From the NCBI GenBank assembly GCA_961205875.1, contig OY540810.1, positions 11,470,001-11,534,000 on the forward strand: 64,000 nucleotides of DNA. The letters are read 5' to 3'. Positions 1 to 9,950 of this stretch are shown in pieces (position 1 is the stretch's first letter; each line of letters starts with the position of its first letter). The translations under genes were made by a program, and so were the position numbers. The stretch comes from Sialis fuliginosa (taxonomy: Eukaryota; Arthropoda; Insecta; Megaloptera; Sialidae). The notes under the pieces were generated by a model. The model saw only the letters and a list, made by a program, of their open reading frames with translations. It did no database searches and was not told the origin of the DNA.

Positions 1-103
1 TGTTTTTCTGCAAAAATTTTTTTTTTTTTTTATTAACTTCACTCTCTTATAAAAGGAGAATTTTGCAATTATTATTAGATTTGTAAAATACACATAAGTA
101 CCT

Positions 104-308
104 GTAACGGGCGTTACAAATTTCGGAAGGCTATTTAAGCTAAATGTAAGTTATTAAGTCAGGTAATTCTGTAAAAACTCTTATTTCATTTATGTGTTTT
201 TTTATATACCTACTGTGACTTTATTAATATAGGCAGATGTAAACATAAAAATGAAGTTAGATTGTTTATCTATTTTTAATGATTTTTGATAAGTGTAACG
301 GGCGTTAC
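104..308. repeat. Pair of GTAACGGGCGTTAC palindromes
   Basis: The 14-base word GTAACGGGCGTTAC occurs at 104-117 and again at 295-308. Its arms GTAACG and CGTTAC are complementary around a GG centre. Surrounding DNA is AT-rich and otherwise unremarkable. It could be subterminal repeats of an unrecognised element or a protein-binding palindrome; neither is shown. Confidence 0.5.
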
Positions 309-538
309 ACGCGATTGATATAGACAATTTTTACTTCATTGATTGGAGTTGTTAAATGTTAAGTGATTTTTAAAAATAATATATAATAATGAAAAAGGTG
401 TTCTTTCTTATTGTTTTTTATCATTTAGGCGTTAATTTATCAAAAAGTGAACTTTTTACGTAAAAAATAAATAAATCAAAAAAGTCTGTAAAAGTAGCGG
501 TTAGCCTGAACTCTCTCAATACTTACTTATACTATATA

Positions 539-984
539 CAGGGCCGGATTAACAACGTAGCAGGAGTAGCAAATGCTACGGGCCCCGCGTCTTTGGGGGG
601 CCCCGCGACTTTCCGGAAAAATATCAGAATTTTGTAGTTTAATATACATAGTATATTAAAAAAACAAAAAATGAGTAACGCGACTAAAAAAAAAAAGCTC
701 TTCAAGTTTTTATTTTTTTTTTATGTAGTCCAAACTTTTTAATTCATAAAACCTAAAATTTTAATCGGTATGACCAAAAAAAAAAAAAAGATCTTCAGTT
801 TTTAGTTTTTAATATATATTATATTTTCCAATATTTATAAAAATTCTCATTATCCAGTCCATATAGAAATTTTTTCAATCGTTAATACCCACAGTTTCAT
901 CCCCCCCCCCCGCCCCCGACGCCAATGCCAAGGGCCTCTTTATAACATTTGCTACAGGCCCCGCGCTTTCTTAATCCGGCCCTG
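539..984. mobile_element. hAT-type MITE with 8-bp target duplication
   Basis: The element begins CAGGGCCGGATTAA and ends with the exact reverse complement TTAATCCGGCCCTG. It is flanked by an identical 8-bp duplication, actatata, at 531-538 and 985-992. Eight-base duplications with CAGGG-type ends are diagnostic of hAT transposition. The 446-bp interior is non-coding, with A-runs and a C tract at 901-911. It is therefore a non-autonomous copy whose transposase must have come from elsewhere. Confidence 0.9.
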
Positions 985-2030
985 ACTATATATGTGTATA
1001 TCATACATAGTATAGTATAAGAAAGTAAAAATTATATGATAATAAATATCCGATAACAGTTGTATTACCTCACGTAAACACCTGTATTTTTTTAACAGTG
1101 CCATTCACGTTGCTATTTTTACTCAAATACTATTACACAATACTGTAATATTTACGAGGGCTAATTTTCCAGTCAAATCATCCCTAATAATTGGATAACA
1201 ACAAGTTACAATTCTTCTTCTTTCAACCCTCATGAATTTGAAATCAGGTCACTGAAGAATATTAATTTGAACAACAAGAATGCTATCATATGTATTTTTT
1301 AATTAAACACATAGTTCTGTCTCACTCTGGGTATCATTTTTTTTAAATGTATATTTGTATAATTTAGAAGATAGAAGTAGTGAAATGTTTTATAGGTTTT
1401 GCTCGCTCTTTTTAGTCTTGGTGAAATTCAATGTTATTTCTGTACGAGTGAAATGGGAAATACGAATTGTGGGGATTATTTGCATCTGTCTTTGTCGTGT
1501 AGTGTTTACTAATTTATGATGACTGGATAAGTACTTTATGTCAGTCGAAACAGGCCCGGAATAGGTTCATTTATCAATATGTAACGGTATTTAGGAGTTT
1601 TTATTAATTTTTTTTGAAGAAAAATATAAAGGATGTCGCGGGACTTTTCTTATACGATGCACAGTATTTTTTAATTTTATAAAAAAATTCTAGTTAACTG
1701 ATGAAAAATCACTTGTTGATGTGTTAGAATAGAGTAGATAACTATAGTAACATGCAGGAATTTTTATTTGACAGAAATACCCCCATAGATTACCCTAATC
1801 AAGGCGGAGATTGAATCCCTGTTTTTATACTATATTAACAGTTATATATAACAGTTAATATTATTAGAGCATCAACTTTATTCAGAATAACTATATATGT
1901 GTTTTTGACAGTTGTGATATCGGTTCACCCATGTTCTTCAGTTTAACGAAATCAGCTTTACAATGTATAAGAAATTAAAAACTCACAAATTGCAAACATT
2001 TTTTTTAAAACAATTGAAAAGAGCGCAGTA
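985..2030. other. AT-rich stretch, no gene seen
   Basis: No open frame, splice-bounded exon or element with both ends is visible. Short words of the 'tataagaaagt' type at about 1015-1028 and 1648-1660 match the ends of the TA-flanked MITE family found at 31518-32085, so degraded fragments of that family may be present. Confidence 0.4.
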
Positions 2031-2396
2031 CGTACCTGTTCGGCTGTTGGGCAAAGTCGACCAGGTAAATACAAAGGTGGAGCGGGCTGAACATATAACG
2101 ACTCTCCACCAGCAGCCTAGCGTGCTAGCCAGAGAGGTGGGGGCACAAGAAGTCTCAGAGCCGCGAATACATGCAAGCCGCAGTTAGTTGCTTGTGTGTA
2201 CAGTCTTAATGCTAGTGTGGAATCCCGCCGGTCCCAAAAACTGACCAAAAAACCACCCAAATGTGTAACAGTGTTGTGTGTTTCTATGTGCGAAAGGACC
2301 AACATAAATAGTGTTTTGTTTTGTATAAATAAAAAATGATCATAGTGTACTGTGAGGAGCATTTATCATCCCAGCGGGCTCTGGAACGATAGTATA
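2031..2396 (+). other. Possible 5' untranslated/promoter-proximal region
   Basis: Base composition becomes more balanced here than in the flanks (for example 2070-2180 and 2215-2270), directly upstream of the candidate first coding exon. Several upstream ATGs occur with no long frame. I see no decisive TATA box or initiator; the role as leader is inferred from position and composition only. Confidence 0.35.
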
Positions 2397-2591
2397 ATGT
2401 TTGGCATTTCGAGAACCAATTTGTATGGTCCTTCCTCGTTACCTTCTAAGCAGAAGACAGTATCAGTGAAGCAGAGAAACGGCACGAGGGTCAAAATGAA
2501 GTACCATACTTTGAGTACAAGTAGCTTGGCAACCGAAGGAAAGAAGTCAACGCTTACAATCTATGCTGATATGAACTTACACCATGATAAG
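2397..2591 (+). CDS. Candidate first coding exon, unrecognised product
   Basis: ATG at 2397 opens a frame of exactly 65 codons that meets a good splice donor (AAG|gtaattttt) at 2591/2592, leaving phase 0. The peptide starts MFGISRTNLYGPSSLPSKQK and is rich in Ser, Thr, Lys and Arg. There is no signal peptide, membrane segment or familiar domain. The frame is also open upstream to 2352, but the 2397 ATG is preferred because it follows a leader-like stretch and gives a whole number of codons to the donor. Codon use and local GC differ from the AT-rich flanks, as expected of an exon. No partner exon could be identified downstream; introns in such DNA can exceed the window. Alternatives are a decayed exon or chance. 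I do not recognise the protein family. Confidence 0.45.
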
Positions 2592-2847
2592 GTAATTTTT
2601 TTCTTTTATGCAATTTTAAATAAGGTGTCTTGCATCTTGATTGTGTTAATAAATTTTTAATAACGGGTTATTTAAAACAGAGATGACTGTATTAGGTATG
2701 TGTTGTTCAACATATGCCCACATAAGTTCTATTATTTTACTATACCTAATATAATAGTAATTGATAGTAGAAGAATGCAATTAAAAAACTGTCTAACAGA
2801 AATACCTCTGCTAATTATTTTCACGTGTATTACATTTTTTTTATACA

Positions 2848-3436
2848 TCTCTATATATAAAAATGAATGATCGTTTGTATGAGGCTTATAGACTCGGGAA
2901 TTACTTAACCGATTTCAATGCGGTTTTCACCAATAGTTAGATAATTTTTATGTGCATGTTCGTGGCTATTAATATTTTATGAAAACCTAAAAAATATCAA
3001 AAGACTAAAAAAATCTTTATCAAGTCGTGTTTTGTTTCCATGATGTCATAGCATATGTACATCTGTCATTTATAAAAACATAATAGTCACGGAATACAGA
3101 ATTCTATAATTTATGGTTTCAATATTTTATTTTATTTAGGTTACTATGACCACCTATACTACATAACAATTACATATTTTGAAATACATATTATATTGAT
3201 TGAAAAATGAAATATAAAGAAACATTTCACTCCCAAGATTGGTAAAATATCGAAATGAATTATGATTGTTGCTAACTTATTTATTTATTTTGATTGTCAT
3301 ACCTGGTGTTTCTTGGGAGTTTGAAAATAAATTTTACACAATTTTCTCAGTAACTAACTAATTCGTGATGAACCATGTGTTATGGGTATGTTGGGTATGG
3401 ATATTAATCCGGGTAACACCGGGTCCAATGCGCTAG
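2848..3436 (+). mobile_element. Non-autonomous Helitron-like element (family H2)
   Basis: It starts TCTCTATATATAAAAATG after an A and ends CCAATGCGCTAG before a T, the A^T insertion with TC...CTAG ends expected of Helitrons. A short CCGG..CCGG stem lies just inside the 3' end. The 5' part carries 'ttaaccgatttcaatgcggttttcaccaatagtta', related to copies near 42940 and 51900. No Rep or helicase frame is present. Confidence 0.6.
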
Positions 3437-3980
3437 TATATACATAAAAAAAACAATTAGAAACTGAATTTCTAAATGTCAATGTTTAATTATTTAATTT
3501 AATAACATTAAATAGTATTTTACTAATTGGAAAGTGCAATTAATACACTATTTCAATGAGAACTACATTATTTATTTCGTATAGAATTTAAAATTGAATT
3601 GCATTTACTTGCCTCTGAAACAAGTATTGCTTGTAATATTTATATGACCTTAAATTCAGCTGTTTTGAATTAGGAACACCGTTTCTTTTTGCATTCAGGT
3701 AATAAATCAATGACAACTAATTATTCTATCGAAAGATAAAATTATTAAGGATATTGAACCTGTGTACCTAACCTCAATGAATAATTTAATCAATAAAGTA
3801 GTTCTGTTTATGTTATATGTATGTATGTATTTTATTATTTGTAAATAACCTAGAATCAACCTTAATTTTATTACACTCATATATGGATTCAAAACCTTAC
3901 TTTTTAACTCTTATAATAATTTGAATATCATAAAATTAGTAAAAAAATTAAAATAGTTGCTGTAAGAAGTGTAAGAGTGT
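3437..3980. other. AT-rich stretch, nothing recognised
   Basis: No exon-like frame, element boundary or long repeat was found. Short tta/taa runs and a small 'tatgtatgtatgta' stretch near 3818-3830 are the only regular features. Confidence 0.4.
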
Positions 3981-3984
3981 GTTT

Positions 3985-4420
3985 CTAATTCTATAAAACA
4001 AATCTTTCTGGCTAACTGAAAAAAAATGGGGCAAAAATTATAGAAAATAATGTTTTTTTCAACTTTCATCTTAAACATTTTTTTGTTAAAACCATAATTA
4101 ATAAAAAATGATTATGATAACCTTTAAAAAAAATGAAAAAATGAATAGTACATAAATTGTAGATAATAATATTCTCAACATTTTTTATTAGATACATTTT
4201 TTTCTAATTGGCATCGTTTTAAAAATAATTCAATAAATTCAAAAATTGACAAGAGTAAATATAAAATTTGGTCCTTCTGCCTTTTTTCAGTTACATCATC
4301 TACAGACAGATATCATGGGGATAATAGTCAGAATTGATTCAGGAAAGGTCAAAATGGATAATTCCATCAAAATTTCGAATTCGAAAAAAATCGGCTTAAC
4401 ATTATTTTCTTTAATTACAT
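3985..4420 (-). repeat. Dispersed repeat C, inverted copy
   Basis: Read on the minus strand, this matches the repeat at 28395-28700 and 31570-31900: gccgatttttttcgaattcg, then 'ttttgatggaat', a 'gatatctgtctgt' segment, and the distal 'aattgac..ttttgtc' portion near 4240. It lies head-to-head with the plus-strand copy at about 4840-5100, so the two form a loose inverted pair around a 400-bp centre. Confidence 0.5.
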
Positions 4421-4839
4421 ATATGAATTTCATATAAGGAAGTAAAAATGATAAAAGTATTTGATATAACAATTTTGTGACACATTTAAGAATTAGTCAA
4501 CGTTATTTTAAAATATATAAGTTTACTTGACTATCATATTTCATTAATTAATCGAATATGAGTCATAAACCACAGAAAAATTGATATAATTTTATCAGTT
4601 ATAATATTATATTGTACTTAATAAACAATAAATTTGAAAATGTAGCATAATCTATTTATAATAAGATAACATTATAATTATTTATGAAATAATTGAACAT
4701 ATTATCAATATTAAAGCACGTGTATGCATCATAATTCTTCTTATTTTTCTTTCTTCATATTAGCTTCCTTTTTCACTAAATTAGCCATAAGATTTTACTT
4801 TCTCATTATACGTATATTATATGTATTTCATAGTAAGTA

Positions 4840-5110
4840 TTGTAAAGCCGATTTTTTCAAATTCGATATTTTGATGGAAAAATCTATTTAACCTTTTTTG
4901 AATCCATTCTGTTTATTTTCACCATGTGAAATTTTATATTTAGAATTAATTTTTAACCTCAAGCACGTTTACAAATTTTGTAAAACATATTTTTTTCCTT
5001 GCTTTTTAATCCTATAACTCTTGAAAAAAATAATTAAATTTAAATTTGCAAAAAACTTTGAAAAGTTGAGATTTTGACTTATTTAGTTTAGTTTTTTTTA
5101 CTATTATCAT
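4840..5110 (+). repeat. Dispersed repeat C, partial copy
   Basis: The segment 'aaagccgattttttcaaattcgatattttgatgg' followed by 'gaatccattctg' and 'gtgaaattttatattta' matches the proximal part of repeat C elsewhere in the window. The TA-flanked ends seen at 31518-32085 are missing, so this is a fragment. Confidence 0.5.
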
Positions 5111-5300
5111 TTTTTTTATCAGTGTCGAACTGATGAGTATTTTAAATAATATACTGAACCTTTTTTCTCGACCACTGAAATAATTTATAATAAAAAAATG
5201 GAATGTCTCTCTATCACCCCGTAAATCACTTTTTAGAACTGTTTCGGGAGAGGCAAAAATAATTTATTAATGTATTATAACTTGAAATATTATCATGAGG

Positions 5301-5538
5301 TGCTGGCACCAGTGTTGGACGCTTTATGAGCAAGGTATACTGTTTTTTGGGATTGATTATTATTATATCAATTTAATTACCAAAATCCGCAAATATTTAT
5401 TTTATTTTGTTTATGTTTTTCCTTTAGTAATGGACAAAGTAATGGATACTTGTTAATGATTACAAAATGATAAGTACTACGACACAAAAGTTATAAAATA
5501 AAGAACTATAAAATTTGAACAAGACTGGTGCCAGTACC
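5301..5538. mobile_element. Short deletion derivative of MITE family G
   Basis: Its ends are GGTGCTGGCACCAGT and the near reverse complement ACTGGTGCCAGTACC. Between them is a shortened version of the family G sequence (compare 45526-46265 and 59755-60260), including 'tactgttttttgggatt', 'aatggacaaagtaatgg' and 'gataagtactacgacacaaaagttat'. It is non-coding. Confidence 0.6.
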
Positions 5539-5934
5539 TAACTATTAATCAAACTAAATGCTTTTAGACATTCTAAAATCATTTAATTAATAAAATATTA
5601 TCAAATTCTGTCTCTATAATGTAGTTATTAACATCTCTTGGCCACTCCAGACGTGTTAATAAAAATTGACTTATGCGGTGCTAAAAGGCTAGAACTTAAA
5701 CAACGTAAGGTAGATCAATTTATTATGTATAATGTAATTGTTTCGTTAAAATTTCAATTGTATGTGAAAGCAAGCAACTTTTTCTTCGTGAACAGTTTTT
5801 TTTTAAGATAACACGGTAAATATTTTTAAATTGAAACAAACAAACCAAGGAAGATTTCGTGGAGAAGCCCCGTTGCGTGAAGATCCGTGTAAATTTATTC
5901 TTGAACCAAATATAATATTCATATTGAGGTACAA

Positions 5935-5995
5935 TGGCCGACACCAGTGGCGTGTTTGAGGAAATATTTAAAGCAGTGATTTCCAAACTTAATTA
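5935..5995 (+). other. Small ATG-initiated frame, doubtful
   Basis: ATG in a favourable context (acaATGG) opens a 20-codon frame beginning MADTSGVFEEIFKA and ending at TAG, inside a patch (5855-5960) less AT-rich than its surroundings. It is too short to assign. It may be a decayed exon or chance; no family is recognised. Confidence 0.15.
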
Positions 5996-6196
5996 GTTTC
6001 TTAAATTTAAAATTATCTACTGAGTTACACACATAGGCATCCGCATAGGGGGTAAACGGTACATTCCCCTCCCCCTAGAATCGATTAAATTGATGTAATA
6101 CCGTTAAAAAAAATTAGTTTGTGTGAAATATTATTGAGACGATGATTGATTTCATTATAGCTTGTATAAAGTCAGAAATTACTTTCCTAAAAAATA

Positions 6197-6379
6197 TCAT
6201 AATCCGTTATAAATGCGAAAGTAATTCTGTCTGTCTATTACCTTTTGTCGGCTAAACAGCTGAAATTTAGCAGGGAGATAGCTTTCATCCAGACAAAGAA
6301 CATAGGCTACTTTGTATCCCAAAAATGATTAGATAAAAAATAAAAATTCTACGCAGACGAAGTCGGAGGTAACAGCTAG
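6197..6379 (+). mobile_element. Non-autonomous Helitron-like element (family H1)
   Basis: It starts TC after A and ends aacagCTAG before T. The interior has the family signature ataaatgcgaaagtaa, tctgtctgtctattacctt, ggctaaacagctgaa, agggagatagct and aggctactttgtatccc, then a 'gacgaagtcggaggtaacag' tail. It is 183 bp and non-coding; a Lep1-like non-autonomous Helitron is my best reading. Confidence 0.7.
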
Positions 6380-7236
6380 TGTTTAATAAAAAATACATGA
6401 ACTTCTGTAGGAATAGATATCAACAAAATATTCAAAATTATGTTATATATATATGATAAAAAAATGTTAATTAGTGTAGATATGTATATCATTTTTGTGA
6501 TAATTATTAACAAAGGTTTTATTTTTTAAAACACACCAAATAGCTGATATGTATCTACGAATGATGTATGAATACATGCATATCTCATTGTATTTTATAA
6601 CTTAAAAATATTGAAATTGCCCATAAACCATGAAAAAATTAATTACATTTAAACGTTAATGAAGATGTATTAATTTTATTGTGTCAACATTATTACATAA
6701 ATGTATACTTTTTCCATAATAATATATGTACATATAGTAGAATATATTGTTTTTATATGTATGTATACAGGATGTTCAAAAAGTAAGCTGTTTACAGAAA
6801 AATTTCTCAGATAAAAGTTACTCAGCTTGAAGGAGGCAATAACATGATATTTTTTATTTGTGCGTGTTTTTTAAAATTATTTTAACAATTTTCGCTATGA
6901 TGTCTGTGTGCCAGTCTGTCGGTCAGTAGATGTTGTTTGTAACTCAAAAACCACAAATCATATATGTGTGATTTTTTTTTATTTTGAATTATTTTTTGTG
7001 TGGGAAGAAAACCTTATATTTAAAAAAAAACGATCTTACAGACTTGTCAATTTTTGAATTTTTCGAATTATTTTTTAATTGACGTAAATAAGAAAAAAAT
7101 GTTTCAAATAAAAGTGGTAAATAATAATTTTTATCTATCATTTATCAATTGGCTAGAAATATTTATATTTTTTATATAAATATGTACTTACAATTATATA
7201 GTAACACACATGTGGCAGGTTTTTAAAAAATTGGGA

Positions 7237-7459
7237 ACGTATTTTTAAGTATAGATCTTGGCTTCTGGGTGTAGGCCGCGTCGGTTTGGTCGTGTTATCG
7301 GCCAACGTTTCGTCACACATTGCAGTGGACATCTTCAGGGCTCTTCTAAAAGTGCACGAAACGTTGGCCGATAACACGACCAAACCGACGCGGCTTACAC
7401 CCAGAAGCCAAGATCTATATCAAGACCACCGCGGAAGCCTCAAGACACGTATTTTTAAG
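7237..7459. mobile_element. Penelope-like inverted fragment with 13-bp target duplication
   Basis: Two 63-bp arms (7251-7313 and 7356-7418) are reverse complements with one difference, around a 42-bp centre. The insert 7250-7446 is flanked by the direct repeat ACGTATTTTTAAG at 7237-7249 and 7447-7459. The same GC-rich sequence, read on the minus strand, encodes ALKMSTAMCDETLADNTTKP-like peptides and recurs at 14088-14190 and 12438-12520. Head-to-head inverted partial copies with target duplications of about this size are typical of Penelope-like retroelements; the assignment rests on structure and remembered similarity. Confidence 0.55.
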
Positions 7460-7779
7460 GATATGAAAAAATATCCGAAATAATTTTTAAGTAATAATAA
7501 TAAAGTGATTTTTAACTCATCTTTTATTTAAAAATATAGAAAAAATATTTTTTTTGATGGTCTGTTTAAATAAAAAAGTGAAAGAGTTGACAAAAAAAGC
7601 GTATTACAAAACATTTATATACAAAATATTTTTTTGTTGTTCCTTTTTCCCTAAATTCATTAAATTTTTATCATCTGGATTTAAAAAATATTTCGAACAA
7701 AATTTTTTTACAGGAACAAAGTTACCATTAAAAAAACATAAACACCCACAAATAAAAAATAAAAACTATCATGATGTTA

Positions 7780-7791
7780 CCCCCCCCCCCC
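7780..7791. repeat. C12 homopolymer
   Basis: A run of twelve C residues in AT-rich DNA inside the 6768-7872 element. Similar G/C runs recur across the window. Confidence 0.9.
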
Positions 7792-7872
7792 AAGCTAAGC
7801 TACTTTTGTTTGTTTTTCTGTAAACAGCTTTCTTTAAAAAAAAAATCGTAAAGATTTATTTTGATCATACTG

Positions 7873-8845
7873 TATGGTACATATATGCATTATGCATATT
7901 CATATGATTATATCCTTATATAGTAAAAGTAGGGTAATTGTTATTTAAAATACACTATGATAATGCTTATAGATTACATTGTTTGTCTTCCTACTTGTTT
8001 TAAAAGTACTGATAATGTGTTTTATGACTAAATTCTTTATCAGGAGATAAACTAGTTTGTACACAAAATATGTTATAGATAATAACATATGGGTTTTTAT
8101 TATTATAAAAATGTGATAAAAAAGCGTGGTTCCGTTGTTTGCATTAAAAAAAAACATATATAAAGTTCATTTTTATAAGTAAAAAAATAAATTAAATAAA
8201 TATAAATAAATAAAACATCTGTTTCGCTTATGTAATATTAGCACCGACTAAACGTCTTTTAAGTAGAACTAATTGAAATCTACAAAATGTCTATACATGA
8301 TTTTAATGTACCTATCTTTTATAGTTTAGGCCAGAGTACGGGTTAAAGTTCGCACCCAAATTTTTATTTTTTATTTTTGTAGTTAATTTATTCACTGCTC
8401 TTTTGAGCGTTACATGTATACAAGATTATTTGAATTTATTACGTTTTAAAACAAAAAATTAATTTATAAATAAGTAACTTAATAAAATATGTGTAATAAA
8501 TATCTTAATTTTAATTTAATTCGTAAAATCATTCATTAATATAAAATAAAATGAAAATGGAAATTTATACTTTATCACGTCATTAATAACGGGTTGTAAT
8601 AAAAATATTAACATTTATTGTTTTCAATAATTTAACAGTTGACATATTTTATTATAGATGAAGTCAGATTGAAATGGAAATACATAAAAACATTAAACTA
8701 AAAATAATAATCATTTAAGTAATAGCTATAAACTCTGATTTCTTAATGGATATATGAATATGTTTTATATTTATATCATACGAGTAACTTATACGTCCAT
8801 TTTCAAGCGTTATTTATAGTTATTATAATTATAATATAGTTATAT
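7873..8845. other. AT-rich stretch, nothing recognised
   Basis: Only A/T-rich low-complexity sequence, such as the aaataaat run near 8185-8215. No exon-like frame or element ends were found. Confidence 0.4.
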
Positions 8846-9010
8846 CTAGGGCCGTGCCTATGTTTCTTGATAAGGAGGGAGAGAAGGGCTGTAACATATG
8901 GTTAATAAACTTAATTTTTTTTTGCGTATTGAAGAAAAAAAATGAAAAGCTTTCAAATTATGATAACCTTATTTAACATATATTTCGAAAAATTTGTGGC
9001 AACAGTGGGG
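8846..9010. repeat. Possible hAT-like end fragment
   Basis: The sequence 'agggccgtgcctatg' followed by purine-rich 'aaggagggagagaaggg' resembles the CAGGG-type ends of the hAT MITEs at 539 and 37512. No matching right end or target duplication was found. Confidence 0.25.
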
Positions 9011-9288
9011 AGGGGTCTGACAACGGTGCAAGTGCAGATCGTTGTAAAATATTAAAATTAAAAACTTTTTTTGCCATTGTCGCTAAAAAAATTCAATAAA
9101 CTAAAAAAGTCGCACTTATCTATTATTTTTTGAATTTTTATTTATATTTATATCATTTTTGTATATTTTTTTCGCTTTTCTTTAAAATAAATAAATTTTG
9201 GATAGGGAGGCCTGCTGAAAAATCTCATTTAAAGTTTTTTCTTATATAAATATGGAATCATATATTTGGATCAAACTTATTTTTATTA

Positions 9289-9950
9289 TCCATACTTCCA
9301 TAGCAATATTATAATTGCCAAAATGCTGTCTATCTGTTTCTTACGTTATCACAGCTAAACCGCTGAACCGATCTTGATGAAATTTGACAAGGAGATAGCT
9401 TGTATCCTGAAAAATTGTTAGATAAAAAAATGGAATTGTGTACTATTGTACACGCGATATGTTATACTTTTTTGTTGTGCAAATGAGAAACTAAAAATCT
9501 GTTTTATAGACTATCATAACAGAACACTGTATTACCTAACCTACCACGCGAACGAAGTCGCGGGTATTGATTGATTGATTGATTAGATAGTGATTGATGA
9601 GAAGGGTTTAATACCTCTAACACTGCAGCCTTTGGCTTATTGTATTCTTCATCAATTCACTCATTCAGTAAAAAGGTTTACCGTTTTTATCAGGTTTAGT
9701 AGCCTTTTCACCAAGTTTTCTCTTATTAGAGCTTCTCGATTGTTTGCTCCTGCTAGGAGTGCATTTCTCCATCGAGCAAGAGCTTCACATTCGAAAATTA
9801 TATGGGAGGCTGTTTCGTCCTCTTCATTACACAGTCTGCAAATGGACTCTTCTTCATAAATTCCCATTGTTTGAATGTGTTTCCGTAGGTTACAGTGACC
9901 AGTTATCATTCCTGTCACTAGCCTAATTTGTTGTCGCGGGTAACAGCTAG
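9289..9950 (+). mobile_element. Helitron-like element (H1) split by a LINE
   Basis: It starts TCCATACTTCC after A and ends aacagCTAG before T. The interior includes gctaaaccgctgaaccgatc, gatagcttgtatcctga and the hairpin CGCGAACGAAGTCGCG just before the end. A LINE fragment (9567-9932) separates '...gtcgcgggta' from 'acagctag', and this 10-base word is duplicated on both sides. Without the insert the element would be about 286 bp. Confidence 0.75.
9567..9932 (-). mobile_element. 5'-truncated non-LTR retrotransposon (LINE) 3' end
   Basis: The minus strand encodes (9918 downward) the end of a LINE polyprotein. The peptide includes MTGMITGHCNLRKHIQTMGI and ends in a CCHC motif, C-x2-C-x7-H-x4-C, followed by EALARWR. 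This is the C-terminal zinc-finger-like region that follows the reverse transcriptase/RNase H part in Jockey/I/R1-type LINEs. The frame runs to a stop near 9661. The 3' side, left on the plus strand, ends in a (TTGA)n run at 9567-9584, equal to a (TCAA)n tail. The 10-bp target duplication gtcgcgggta lies at 9557-9566 and 9933-9942. Only about 85 codons remain, so it is a dead-on-arrival copy. Clade assignment is uncertain. Confidence 0.8.

Larger units (their letters stand above)
6768..7872. mobile_element. TA-flanked MITE with nested insertion
   Basis: The left end TA|CAGGATGTTCAAAA and right end TTTTGATCATACTG|TA are imperfect inverted ends bounded by TA, as in Tc1/mariner-type elements. 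The word GCTGTTTACAGAAAAA near the left end recurs inverted at 7810-7830. A 197-bp Penelope-like insertion sits inside at 7250-7446. A related truncated copy ends at about 47320. The interior has no transposase frame. Confidence 0.45.

Noticed and set aside
7286-7483. Penelope-region frames on both strands (ETLADNTTKPTR...)
   Set aside because: The inverted arms make the same peptide on both strands; repeat remnants, not genes.
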